From assembly GCA_038503075.1 (NCBI GenBank), contig JBCAML010000002.1:248001-312000 (forward strand): 64,000 nt of DNA. The letters run 5' to 3'. The notes beneath the pieces are model-generated. The model was given only the letters and a program-made list of their open reading frames with translations, ran no database searches and was not told the DNA's origin. Of the stretch, positions 1 to 10,890 are shown one piece after another; positions within the stretch are counted from its first letter, which is position 1; each line of letters begins with the position of its first letter. The translations under genes and the position numbers were made by a program. Origin of the DNA: Gyromitra esculenta (taxonomy: Eukaryota > Ascomycota > Pezizomycetes > Pezizales > Discinaceae).

Positions 1-2112
1 AATCGCAAAATCAAAGTTCCATTTCCGAATGCGTGAGTAACTGATCCAGCTCCGGTAACAGTGACATCTCCACTCGCCAATCCGGAGATGGCAATTTCTC
101 CTCCCTGACCTGCACTGAGATAGAACAATACGACATCTTTCCTGTCCACTACAGTCCAGGTCGCAATCTCAGCAGTAGAGTACAAAATATTTGTCTTCCC
201 AGCTTTGTAGTCCGTAGACAAAATCTTTGTTTGACGATGTTCCAACACTAGGGTCCCGTTCCCGCTTGGTAGAGTACGCTGGCCGAGACTTGTTGTGATA
301 TTAATCGAAAACTGTTTCGTATCAACGCTATTCGTAACGGCACTACGTATAAAATAAAAGCCAGCATTTGCTACGGTATTACGCAGCTCGGTTACATAAA
401 CGGCAGCATTAGTAGTGTAGGTTCTACTTGTACTATTGGCTACCTGGGGTGCATGGAGGAGAGCGGATGTGACACGGGTAAAGAGCCCGAGAAGCTTTGA
501 CTCGTTGGCACGATCACGCAATAGTCGCCCTTCTGTAATACCACTTCCGTAGTCATATCTTGGATACAATCAGTGTATAAGTTTTTCCGATAAGATTTTG
601 AGAACTCACGAGGAATAAACTCCCGGGTTTGCAACGTGGCCCCTGAATATCATTAGTCACGGTGTTGGCTTATGGACCCAATATAATTACATACCAGTTG
701 CTACCTCCGAATGTCTTTTATACTATTAGTCTAGGTATTTTGATGGATAAGTAGCAAAGTCAATGGCATACCATATAGTAGGATTGCATATTGCTTCCTT
801 GTGCAACATTATTTTTGTAGTAAACGTCGACAAACTCGGGGCTGGGCGAGGTTGTTAGCATGAGAATCACAAATTCACACAAGTAAAGCCTACCCCACCA
901 TCTCCGCGCATTTCTCATAACCTGGGCCCTACGCAAATTAATCCAGATTAGCATATCTCCATAAATAATAAGTATATTTCACTATACATACTGCCCAAGG
1001 GTCGAAAGCTCCTCCCTGAAACTCTGGCATAAATGAAGGGCCATCATAATTAACTCCGGAGAAATGGGCGTAGTAGCCCGTGTCGATATTGAAATTTGCC
1101 TGAGGATTAGAACAATCAAATCCTCGGGGGTAACTATCAAGCCCATAGAGATCAAAAACACCGGGATAATTCTTGGGGCTCCATGAGCCACCCTGGACAT
1201 TTTTATTGACATCGTTATGAAAAGTAGGCACAACTATCCCTACTTCTCTGAAGGCAATAGATAGATCCTCCATATATTCCGTCGCCCCCGGAAAGGTACT
1301 ATAAACTATGATTAGCTGAAAAACCAAAAGTAAATAATATAAGCGAATTCACTCACTAAACTGAACCGCCACTCCTGTACTCGTTCTCGATCTGTGCCAA
1401 TATTACAGGGCCACCCTGAGTGATTTGGTTGCGTGCAATGATTGGTCCAATTTTTGAAATATAAGCTTTCCAGCCTGCTTTGTATAACGGATCACTTGTG
1501 CGAACTTCCAATGGTTGATTGATGAGCCATCTTCGGATACATTAGTAATTGATCTTTTCAATTGAATAAGATTCAAATACCCAGGAAGGCCACCTGCAGT
1601 GGTTTCAGCATGAAGGTACGGCCCAGGTCGAGCAATTACCCATAGCCCAGCTTTCTTCGCAGCATCGAATACAGGTTGCAGGTCATGAGCTCCGGTCTCG
1701 AAGTCGAAGGTGTCTGGCCTTGGCGAATGAAATCCCTGTAAAAGACCCAGTTAGCGCCAGTTGTGTCTAGAGATTCAATACATTGCCGTTTACCCAGTGG
1801 AAATAAATGGAGATGGCATTGAAGCCAGTTGCCCGGATCTTTTGGAATATATCTAGGTACAGCGATGGATTAGGAATTCGCCAATAATGAAACTCGCCTG
1901 AAAAGATAAACACTGGTTGGCCATTGACATGGAGGGAGGTTGCGTCCCTACAAATTTTAGTTACCGTGAGCCAATGGGGTGGTATAGTCATGCGACGGAG
2001 TCGAGGAAACGAACCATTGGACTAGATTTGTCAGGTTATTTGATTTTACATCACTTTGGCTTAAAGCTTGTCCCGATAAAAGGGCAAACAACAGAGCTGA
2101 GAACAAAAACAT
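1..2112 (-). CDS. Beta-galactosidase, glycoside hydrolase family 35 (3' end beyond window)
   Basis: Secreted enzyme that removes terminal beta-galactose from oligosaccharides or cell-wall polymers. Ten exons join in frame: 2112-2015, 1947-1794, 1735-1581, 1530-1357, 1298-992, 928-894, 841-772, 714-695, 642-610 and 558-1 (534 residues so far). The start gives a signal peptide ([18 protein letters not shown]). The GH35 landmarks then follow in order: [32 protein letters not shown], the acid/base motif QIENEY (Glu186), the nucleophile motif PEFQGG (Glu286), GGSNWG and YDYGSGI. These are family assignments from motifs I can read. Oddities: the sugar-binding INAE motif reads LHAE (His126), and three exons are only 20-35 nt. 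Family members are about 1000 residues, so roughly half is missing past base 1. Intron 1 uses donor GTTCGT. Confidence 0.92.
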
Positions 2113-5100
2113 TGTATCGAGAATTCCCACCACAATGTAGTCTTTGGGAAAGTTTACAGCTTGGGCCTGCTGTTGCAGAACAAGAAGAAATCCGTCATAA
2201 CTATGGAGAAATTCGTCTCTTATAAGTAGAACCGGTACTTGATTTTCCAAGGCAATAACATCTATCACCCCTCGTGTCAATCCTGTACCGGCCTCGGCCA
2301 GGGCTTTCGCCCGCAACGCTAATACATGGATTTTTAGCCAAAAGGTGCTTTGAACTTATAATAAAATCTGTATTATTTAGGGCTAGAAACTTGAGCAACT
2401 AACGGTAGTCCGCTTGCCTACGGTGGATTCTCCGCAGGCTCTGCCGGCGATATTACGGGGCGTAATACACCGAAGACCTACCCGTATGTGTACGTAGGTA
2501 CCTGGATGGAGGATGGATTAAGAGTAACGTGGGGTAAAGCATGGCTCAATCGACAAACGTCACATCGCGAATGGTCTTTTTTCTCAAGAACAGCCACACC
2601 CGCAGTGCCGAGCACAACAAGACAAGGGCTTAGCGATAGGCTAAATTAAAGCGATCTTCGTTTGACCTGGGGTTCTCACTAGAAAGCACTCTGAATTCCT
2701 GAACTACTGGGCATTCGGCAAGTTGACCGGGAGTGGGGTGTGAGGACCAGGGGTCTACTTTTTACCGCCTCCACCTAAAGAAAAAACAAGGTGGCATACA
2801 ATCAATTTGGCATGGTATTTGCAATCATCAAGGATATACGTTCGAGTTTATCATCATGGTCTGATTGATATTCCGAGGAGTTGGCGCGATTCGGTGACTC
2901 TATTGCTAATTGCTATAGGTACATGTACTATAGTGACAGCAGAGCTTTAAATAAACTTTGAATCGTCGTTTATCCAACTTTAGGGATATCATCCCAACCA
3001 TGTTGATTGAAAACTGCATGCGTGATGTTAGTAGGGTTATGCTGTTTAAGGATCACTAAAAACCAATATACACGGCTGAATGGTATGGATGTCTTTGTGG
3101 AGTTGAAGTTAAAGTTAATCCATCCAAGAACTTCTCAACATAGGAAAATGTTTTTTTCCTTGGAAAGCACAAGGACTCCATCGCCTCCTGTATTACACCA
3201 AAAAGATTAATCACACCCCTAGGGAATATTCAGCGATACCTGGATATTGTATTTACCCCACTACATGATCCACACCACTAACAGTTGCATTTAGCAGGGA
3301 CTGGAGCAAGGGAAGTGGCCTTCTAAGTTTAAATTATGAGCTTGTATAAACGTCAACCTTCATATAAAATCCAACTCCCGGGATATTTGGATGAATTCTA
3401 GGTCGAATACCTGGCTAAGCTAGCAAAGGCCGCTGCTCCAACCAGGTTAACTCTTAAATAAATCATACAATATCACTCGAGAATATCTTAGAACTTATTG
3501 TTGGATTTTTTGTTAAATCATAGTTTCATTGTTTATAAAGGTAAAAGAATGTCACTAGAATGATTGTTGGATATATATATGATATATATAGGCTTCCTAG
3601 GGTTCATGTCCTCTGGCGGAACAGCGGTTCGGCAGAATTTTTAGTTACTATGGGGGTTCTCGGGCCGATCTATTATATCCATTATTTCCAATACAGATGA
3701 TTGGAGTAAACACTTCTTTTAAATAATCCTGCTTTCAGGATACCAATGCATTGATCGTCTATACGCATTATTACTCGTATTGTAATTTTTATCAGTTAGC
3801 CCAGCTCGTACGCCGATATCCAGTCTCAAGAATACTTGTTTTTGCGACTTCTGTCGATGCGCTTACTCCGGTACCGGTACCTGACCGCGGGTGGGAGAGC
3901 AAAGTGACACATGCATTTTTAGGCTTCTGCTTCGACAAGGAGATCAGTAACTTCAGCAAAAGACCCACCGGCAAAGATTTTCTGTGAACGCGATCCACGA
4001 TGCCTCGTTGCAATTGTTTATTCTAGACTCGGCTTGGAGAGTTTCCTTCACATAGAGGTACTGGATTAGTAATCTCTTTGTAGGCGCATTAAATTATTAG
4101 AAGCTGTGTGATAAAGTTCTGGAAAACTGGAGTTACTCAAATTTAGTGAAACCTGAGTTCTAATAGCCACGCCACAGTTACTATCAAACGTTGTCTAGTT
4201 CTGTCTCTCATATTACAAACTCTAGTAGTTCTATGCTAAACAGCTTTGGAATTGCTTCATTTCTCAGACATACCCTCCGATATACTGCTGATGATTAGAA
4301 TAGTACATGTATGTACTAGTAATTTTTGCATCCTGACAGATTCTCGAATGATCTGATAGCTCTTTTGGGGTCTGGTGTGTGGGGATCGTTTCAAGTTCTG
4401 AGTGATTCCCAGTTTAGAGCTATGAGACGCGATGAGACGAGACAAGGTCTTTTCGATTTCAATCTTGTTTCGCCCAATCACTATTAGATTACCTTTCTTA
4501 TCTAACGGTAGCTACAAATAAGCAACATCTGAGCCTGTTCTTCAGATATGATGAGAGGAGTGAAAGATTACACGTCTTAGAGATAGTATGCTTTTGGCGT
4601 ATGAACTTATCTTTCTCGCAACACTCTGTAATTGGTAAAGATTGCTACTGGCATCCTAGCATCCTAGCGCCCCCTGGTTTTACACCGCAATAGATCATAG
4701 GGATGCATGTTAGACACCATCTTTGCAGGGACGAGTGAAAGTACAGCTACTAAGATCTCTACGTCGAACCTGGCTTGCCGTGTACTTTTTTCGTGTTCAC
4801 ATTGGTGGATTAGTTTAAGTATGCACCTCTTTATTTAATAGGTAGAAAAGATATAGGTGGTTGATTCCAGCCTTGCTCAGCTGGAAAGCGCGCAAGTCGG
4901 AGGAAGCTGTTGTTGTGCCTCATGCTAGCCTGTGGGGATGTCAAGAGGGGTAAAACTGAGGATGGGTGATGCATATATTATGTTGGGTGTTGATGCTGTG
5001 ATAGGCACACGTAAAGTGCGGCTCTGCGGGGGAAGCGAGCCGGGTATGATAGCGTGGGTGGGATGAGTTTGTGTGGGATGAGTCCTTGTCGGCCCCTGCA

Positions 5101-5445
5101 GCAACTGATTGCTGGGCGAACGCCAGATGCCCCGCCTTTTGTACTTGAGCTGGCCAGTGACGCTGGCTCTACAGGCCGTTAAGATAGTGTTTCCGCTTTT
5201 GCTTTTTCTAAGCTTCAGGCCTCAGCCCAGTCGTTGGGTTCAGCCTCCCCATTCGTCGCCAACCCATCCATCTCCTCACTCGAAGCTGCATTCCCCCTCT
5301 CCCTCGTCTCTACAGCCACCGTTTCTGCTGTTTCCTCTGATTACTAGCAAACCACCGTCCACCTCAACGCCGGTTAAAACTTGCTACCCGAAATCTGCCA
5401 GCTGTAGTACCGAGCAACCCAATCCACCTGGTTCGCTCCATCGAA
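2113..5445. other. Intergenic, divergent promoters
   Basis: About 3.3 kb between the start codons of the GH35 gene (-) and the F-box gene (+). No reading frame here has convincing protein character. It contains two TACATGTA palindromes (2920 and 4304, the latter within arms TAGTACAT/ATGTACTA) and a short TA-rich run near 3570-3590. The promoters of both flanking genes must lie here, but I cannot place them. Confidence 0.6.
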
Positions 5446-7528
5446 ATGGAATACAATCCTTATTTCAACGCTCACGTTGCTTCACTTTCGACCCTTCCTA
5501 CGGAAATCTCGTATGTGAATCGATTTTGTAGTCTCATCCATTATCTACTAACAACCTGTAAATTCCAGTGAACAAATTTACAATTATCTCACCCCAACAA
5601 TCCTCACGCGTCTAGCTCGTGTCAGCAAAGCGCTCTACGCTTCTGTTCAGTCTCCTCTATACCGTCATGCTTCCATTAACTCCTTTGAAAAGTTGAAGTT
5701 GTTTGTTTGGACTTTGAACGATGTTGCCACGTTTGATAGGTGGGGTGAAGGTGCTGTGAGCAAGAATGTGGTTACCCTGGACATTTCCGTGGACCCAAAT
5801 GCTACTGAAGCAGCAGGAGGTAGTAGGCCAACAGCTGTTTTACTAAGCAGGATGATTGGTGCTATTGGAAGGTATTTATCCTTAGCTTATCCTTCTCTGT
5901 AAAACCTTTGCGGATGCCTTTGTACTGTTTCCTTGGACCCAACCAGCAGCACTCTATACTCCCTATACTGATCTAGCGGGCTTGGAGTTTGCATTGATAT
6001 TTCGCCCAAATACGATGTTTTGAGTAAAATTGATGCTAAGAAATCATTTACTCTTATCTTCAGATACTGCCCGTCAGTGAAAATGACTCTCCGTATCCTC
6101 AACGGCTCATGCGCTTCTCAGCCAATATCGTCCTTCGATAATGAGACGTTTAGTAACGTCACAAATTTGATCCTTCACGTGGGGGCTGTTGCCCACAGCT
6201 CTGGGCAGAGACCTACTACAGGCGGCCCATCTGCCTCTTCTCTCGCTCAGGTCATACCATCTCGCCGTATCGATCTCCAGGATTTTGAAGCTATAGGTAG
6301 GGGAATTTGTAGGCCGAATGCGAAATTTTGGACCGGTCTCTTCAATGGACAGAGTTTTCCGGACTTGAAAGAAGTAGAGATTAAGCATGGCCACGGAATC
6401 CCACAGAGCGCTTCGGAGCTCAAAGTCATATTTAGTGAAGGTAATTTGAGAGGTCTTGATAACGTTACAAAGCTCGTTGTGGAATCGGTACCCGAACTCA
6501 ACGATTCGGTGCTTATGGGCGCCTTGAATTGTGCGAGGAATCTGAAGAAATTAGATTTGCGTAATATCGCTGCTTTGAGCTATAAAGGTAATGGATACTT
6601 CTAAACCTAAGCTATAGCAGTAAACTAAGCTTTAGTTTGCTTACTTTAGCTTTATCGGATCTCCTCCCTCACGCTTTACCTAATCTTTCACATTTCACCC
6701 TCCACATTTCTTCCGGCCACCGTAACTCGACCTTAGTGAGGCGTCAACTTGAGAATTATCAACAGTTTGCCCCACCTAGTCAAGATAACCAAGCACCAAT
6801 TCACCTATGTCCACTCTTTAGAATCTACGCAAAGAATCTAGAGTTCTTAGATCTCAAAGCTCCATACCTTTGCCGTGACCTTTTCCTTGATGAGACCGAA
6901 AAGCTTAAGCTTGTTGAAGCAGGGGTCAAGGTTGATATCGCTGGAAATGCTGGTGAAACCTTCGTCAACAGTAATGGGGAAGCACAAAGAATAGATCGAA
7001 TCGCGATCGAAGAAATCATGAAGACTTTTAGGAAACAAAAGGAAGAAAAGGGTTTCAAAGACGCTGTGCACGCAAATTTAGTGGCGAAGGGGGCTAAAAG
7101 GGGTCGCGATGGGACATATGGAGTTGCAGTTACCGGTGCCGAGTATGAAGAGGAGCAAAAGAGAATTAAGAGGGCGAGAAAGGTTAGAGAACAAAGATGG
7201 GAGAGAATCATCAGAGTGGGACAAGGGATGTGCAGAGAAGGTGAAAGTTGGGAAGAAATGGGAGTTCTCGCTGGGTTAGAAGAGGAGAGCGTTGAATGGC
7301 TTCTTGGGAGTATGTATTTCAACCCAATCAGTACTACAAAAATATATAAGACAGCTGAAATTAACAAAAACAGATGAGGTTCTCGGGAACGCGACTAGAG
7401 TTGGAAATGGACAGGTTGAGATCGATATGAAATTCGAAGAAGCATTCCCGGATGCCTTGCCGTATCCCGGTGATGTAGTCGCGCGAGAGAGGAGGGCCTA
7501 CGGTCACGATTTCAACGATGATGCATGA
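5446..7528 (+). CDS. F-box-like domain protein
   Basis: Likely substrate-recognition subunit of an SCF-type ubiquitin ligase. Five exons join in frame: 5446-5510, 5569-5871, 6064-6587, 6650-7309 and 7374-7528 (568 residues). The N-terminus has the F-box pattern LPTEISEQIYNYLTP followed by TRLARVSKALYASVQSPLY (residues about 17-55), the usual form of fungal F-box proteins. The middle has irregular leucine-rich stretches (LKKLDLRNIAAL, LPNLSHFTLHIS). The C-terminal third is charged and probably helical (EEEQKRIKRARKVREQRWERI) and resembles no domain I know. Intron 2 (192 nt) is longer than the others. The start is the first ATG in frame with the F-box. F-box assignment is fairly firm; target and pathway are unknown. 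Confidence 0.8.
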
Positions 7529-9780
7529 GTTCTTTTGACGGTATATTATACGGATATCGAACATGGGATATTACAGGCACTTGTTGCTAGTATAGGATAA
7601 GATTTCCTTTTGCTTGTGGACAGTTTTCGGTGGAATAATCTGGAGACATGTTTTTCTTCAGTCAAGTTGCGATACCAATCTGTTCGAGATATTAGGCACA
7701 AGTAGTGGAGAGAATTGCGAATTAATTCCTTTTTTTTCGCCAAAGAATATCGTGATGTATTTCTTTTCTTGCGTTCACCTTATCTTTCACTTCTAGCGGC
7801 TTGATATTGGCTTTTTTTCCCTTCTAATCTCTATGAACTAAAAGCTGTGGACTATTACGACTACAAAGCTATGTACCTCTGATATGCAAGTTCGCTCTAG
7901 AAAATGTGCACATGGATACCCTTGCAGTGGGGGGCGAAAGTTCTCCAAACCCGTGTCTAGCAACGCTGCTTTTGAGACAGAAAATGAGTAATCTAACCAC
8001 CACAACCGGCCGAAAAAATCCCTGAATTCTGCTTAGGCAACAGATGGTATACACTAAGATATACGTATTCTACATGTCTCCTAACAGGTGTCTACATATG
8101 TGAAGTTTGTCGGAGTTGCTTGTAGGTGACTTATCATTAGCAAATATGCGCCAAGAATTGCCAAGACAATATGTCCTAAGCAAACAGCACCTAGAGCTGT
8201 TTAGGGGCGAGATAAAAACTATTGAGTCGTATTCTAAAAGTATCGCCCCACATCCTTGATAAGCCAACAGGTACCCACACCTCCCAGCTGCTGTGCTGTT
8301 GGTTATGGAAAAAAAAGGTGATCTTTTTCAATGGTACCTACAGATTTACAGTAGTCTTGCAATCAGACGTTCATTCGCTAAACCCAGGGTATTTGGTGGA
8401 GCTCTTTCATCCATCAACACCCAATATAGGAAACTATTGTCACGTGACAAGTCAGCTACAAGATTAGATTCACAGAACTTCTGCCTTGCGAGTACTACAA
8501 AATACGACATTAGCCACCAATAAAATTTATACTAAAGCTTAACGCTTATCTAGAAGCCTCGGAAGTCTCCTATATCTAGTGAATCGTATTTTTTTCGTGT
8601 CACAATATGATTAATCTCTGGGATTTAGGGTGGATTATGCGCCTTGAAGATAACATCTTTTGTTTATTTACTTGGCGGCACGTAACGTAATAGGGTATGC
8701 CGGGATAGCAACGACTAGACAGACCAGTGACTAGACTTTGTAAGTCTCCGTGAAACGGCGGAACCCACATATCTTGCATACACACTAGCCCCTAAACTAC
8801 ATGTATATGTATAGCGACTCCGCTTAGAAATCGGTCCCGAGACTATCGAGAATCGTTACAAGACTGCAAATACCGAGAGATGGCTCAACTAATCGAGTGA
8901 CCACCTATGACTTCAACTGCAGAAAGCAGCTCTACTTATGGTAAATCAGCAACGCGTCACCTATTTCCTAACTTACATAAATTATTTAGGACAGTAGTAA
9001 CTATATCTGGATACATGTAGTAGATAAATAAGAATATGGTAGTCAGGGGTGAATCCCGAGAGGATGGCTTCAGGTGGTGTATGTATCGTGGTTTCGTGTT
9101 ATCACAATTTAGTTCGCTTAGTCTCCTCTTTCCACTTCCGTTTCTCTCCGAGACCCTCACTATTTGTTGTGGTTTTGTTATCTGTTTCTAGAGTGTTCTA
9201 TGACTCATCCCTTATCAGATAAACGGACGCACACAATGATACGTGGTTCGGGTGACGTGGATGAGGGCGAGAGTGCAGGGATGGATGAGGGTTCTTTAGC
9301 ATTTTGATACCGACAGCTCGCTACCCCGCATACATGTGCTGTAAAAAATGAGGCGTAGACAAGATTGACTTACCCTGACGACCTGGCCCGCTAGTTATTC
9401 AGCACCCTTTTCCAGCTTAGGCTTCCTCAGGTATCGTTAAGTGCTATGTGTACCATGCTAGTCCAAATCATGCTAAATGGAATATAATTATTCTGCTTTA
9501 GGCATTTGCCGTTTTTTATCATTGTAAAGTTTGCCAGTAATATATAATTTCCCACCTCGTAGACCTGGTTATACAATAGCAAAGCAAAATAAGACAAGTA
9601 AAAGAAACTAGTAAAACAAGCGAAAACATAGTACAACTCCAGTAAACAATCAACCCAAACGAATGCAATAAAACTATTAACAATGCTAAAAACGAATGCA
9701 TAGAACGACATAAAGAGCCATATACATTCTCGTTGCTTTCATGTCTACCACCACTATAGCAATTCTATACTTCTTCTACT
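7529..9780. other. Intergenic, convergent 3' flanks
   Basis: About 2.25 kb between the 3' ends of the F-box gene and the pilB-like gene. The frames present are short and of random composition. Two TACATGTA palindromes lie at 8798 and 9012. Nothing else supportable. Confidence 0.6.
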
Positions 9781-10890
9781 TTAAACAGCAACCATAATCC
9801 GATCATCCCTGCGGCTTCTTTCTCCTTCGCTAATTGGGTATGGTGGGTCTGGTGCACTCCTAAAGCTACTTGAGCTCACATTCGACCCAGCGCTAACTTT
9901 TCGGAGTGCGGGGTGAACACCTAACTGGGCTGGGTGAACTTGTGCTGGGTGAACTTGTGCTGGATGAGGCATTGGGGGGGAGATCGGAGTTACCGAAGAA
10001 GAAGCAGCAGCCTTTCCATCGAGTACGCCACCCACTACAGAATGTGCTTGTGTGGAGACTTCCTCGAGTTCAAGTGTCCACACTCGAAGGTCTTCTTCGG
10101 CGTCGTGAAGAATCTGACGTGCGTCCCGCTCTTTATCGAAGGGCTCTGGAATATCGCCAGGGACAACAGGGGCGTCGTTGAGGAGATTGAGCATGCGGCG
10201 CCCGTGTTTAGCTAGGATTGCTTGTTTCTCGGCACGTTCAACGACAGCTGCGAAGTGTTGGGCATAGGCTTCTTTAAGTTTGGCGCGGGTAACGTTGGTG
10301 AGCTGAGCTTCGGCGACAAGGTTCTCTGCCTCTGCTCTCACCAGCTCCTGTTCAAGTGTTGCGAGTTTGGAACTCGTAGGTTCCTTATATTTGAGCCTAT
10401 TGATTTCGTCTATGATCTTGGCCTTATGGTCTCTACTCGGCTGGACTGACGACTCTGTATTTCGAATCTGTTTCAACGTGCCTCGATAGTCCTCCAGGTT
10501 TTGTGCAAACTGTTCCTCTTGTGACCCAATCTCACTCAAAATAACACCGAGTTTATCGCTCAACTCGCTCACAGCATCATCACCAGTTTGCTCACCCCAT
10601 TCGCTCAGTTGGGTGGCAATCGACTGTCGCTCATGGCCGGCTGATTCGTATGCGTTGATAACGTAGTTTTCGGATTTGATCAGACGGAATAGACGTCTAG
10701 AGAGCTCTGGTTGATGGTTGGCACGGAGTGAAGCGAAGGTGAAGCGGTGCTTTTTTGCAGGTGCAGGTGCAGGTGCGGAGGACTTGGCAGAACGAACAGA
10801 AAGGGAGCGGTTCCTGGTGGAAGTCGTGTCAGAGCGTTTAGGAGAGGGAGAAGATTTGCGAGGAGTGTAGGGAGGAGGAAGGATAGCCAT
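9781..10890 (-). CDS. pilB: Eisosome core component, PIL1/LSP1 family (pilB-like paralogue)
   Basis: BAR-domain protein that coats furrow-like plasma-membrane domains (eisosomes). It is a single exon of 369 residues. A basic Ser/Pro-rich N-terminus with an Ala-Pro run leads into the membrane-binding start (KKHRFTFASLRANHQPELSR), then the Pil1 core at about residues 60-275. Core signatures are QLSEWGE, SELSDKLGVILSEIG, IRNTESSVQPSRDHKAK, LKYKEP, LEQELVRAEAENLVAEAQL and the closing PVVPGD. The N-terminal pattern and the GDDAVSE segment fit the second Aspergillus-type paralogue (pilB) better than classical PIL1. The C-terminal tail is low-complexity with tandem HPAQV repeats. No other eisosome gene is adjacent. 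Confidence 0.93.
   Translation of the reverse strand: MAILPPPYTPRKSSPSPKRSDTTSTRNRSLSVRSAKSSAPAPAPAKKHRFTFASLRANHQPELSRRLFRLIKSENYVINAYESAGHERQSIATQLSEWGEQTGDDAVSELSDKLGVILSEIGSQEEQFAQNLEDYRGTLKQIRNTESSVQPSRDHKAKIIDEINRLKYKEPTSSKLATLEQELVRAEAENLVAEAQLTNVTRAKLKEAYAQHFAAVVERAEKQAILAKHGRRMLNLLNDAPVVPGDIPEPFDKERDARQILHDAEEDLRVWTLELEEVSTQAHSVVGGVLDGKAAASSSVTPISPPMPHPAQVHPAQVHPAQLGVHPALRKVSAGSNVSSSSFRSAPDPPYPISEGERSRRDDRIMVAV
9931..9960. repeat. 15-bp tandem repeat inside the pilB-like gene
   Basis: Two perfect direct copies of tgggtgaacttgtgc (9931-9945 and 9946-9960), with a degraded copy on each side. On the coding strand they encode HPAQV repeats in the protein's C-terminal tail. Because the unit is a multiple of three, copy number can change without a frameshift. 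Confidence 0.9.

Noticed and set aside
1531..1580. Apparent frameshift inside the GH35 domain
   Set aside because: A 50-nt intron (donor GTATTT, TTACTAAT branch, acceptor GAAG) removes the shift and restores the conserved GGLPGWL block.
2113..2316. In-frame upstream extension of the GH35 coding sequence
   Set aside because: The added residues lack protein character and would bury the signal peptide that begins at 2112.
5109..5531. 140-codon frame overlapping the start of the F-box gene
   Set aside because: Low-complexity Pro/Ser frame in another phase of the leader and first exon of the F-box gene.
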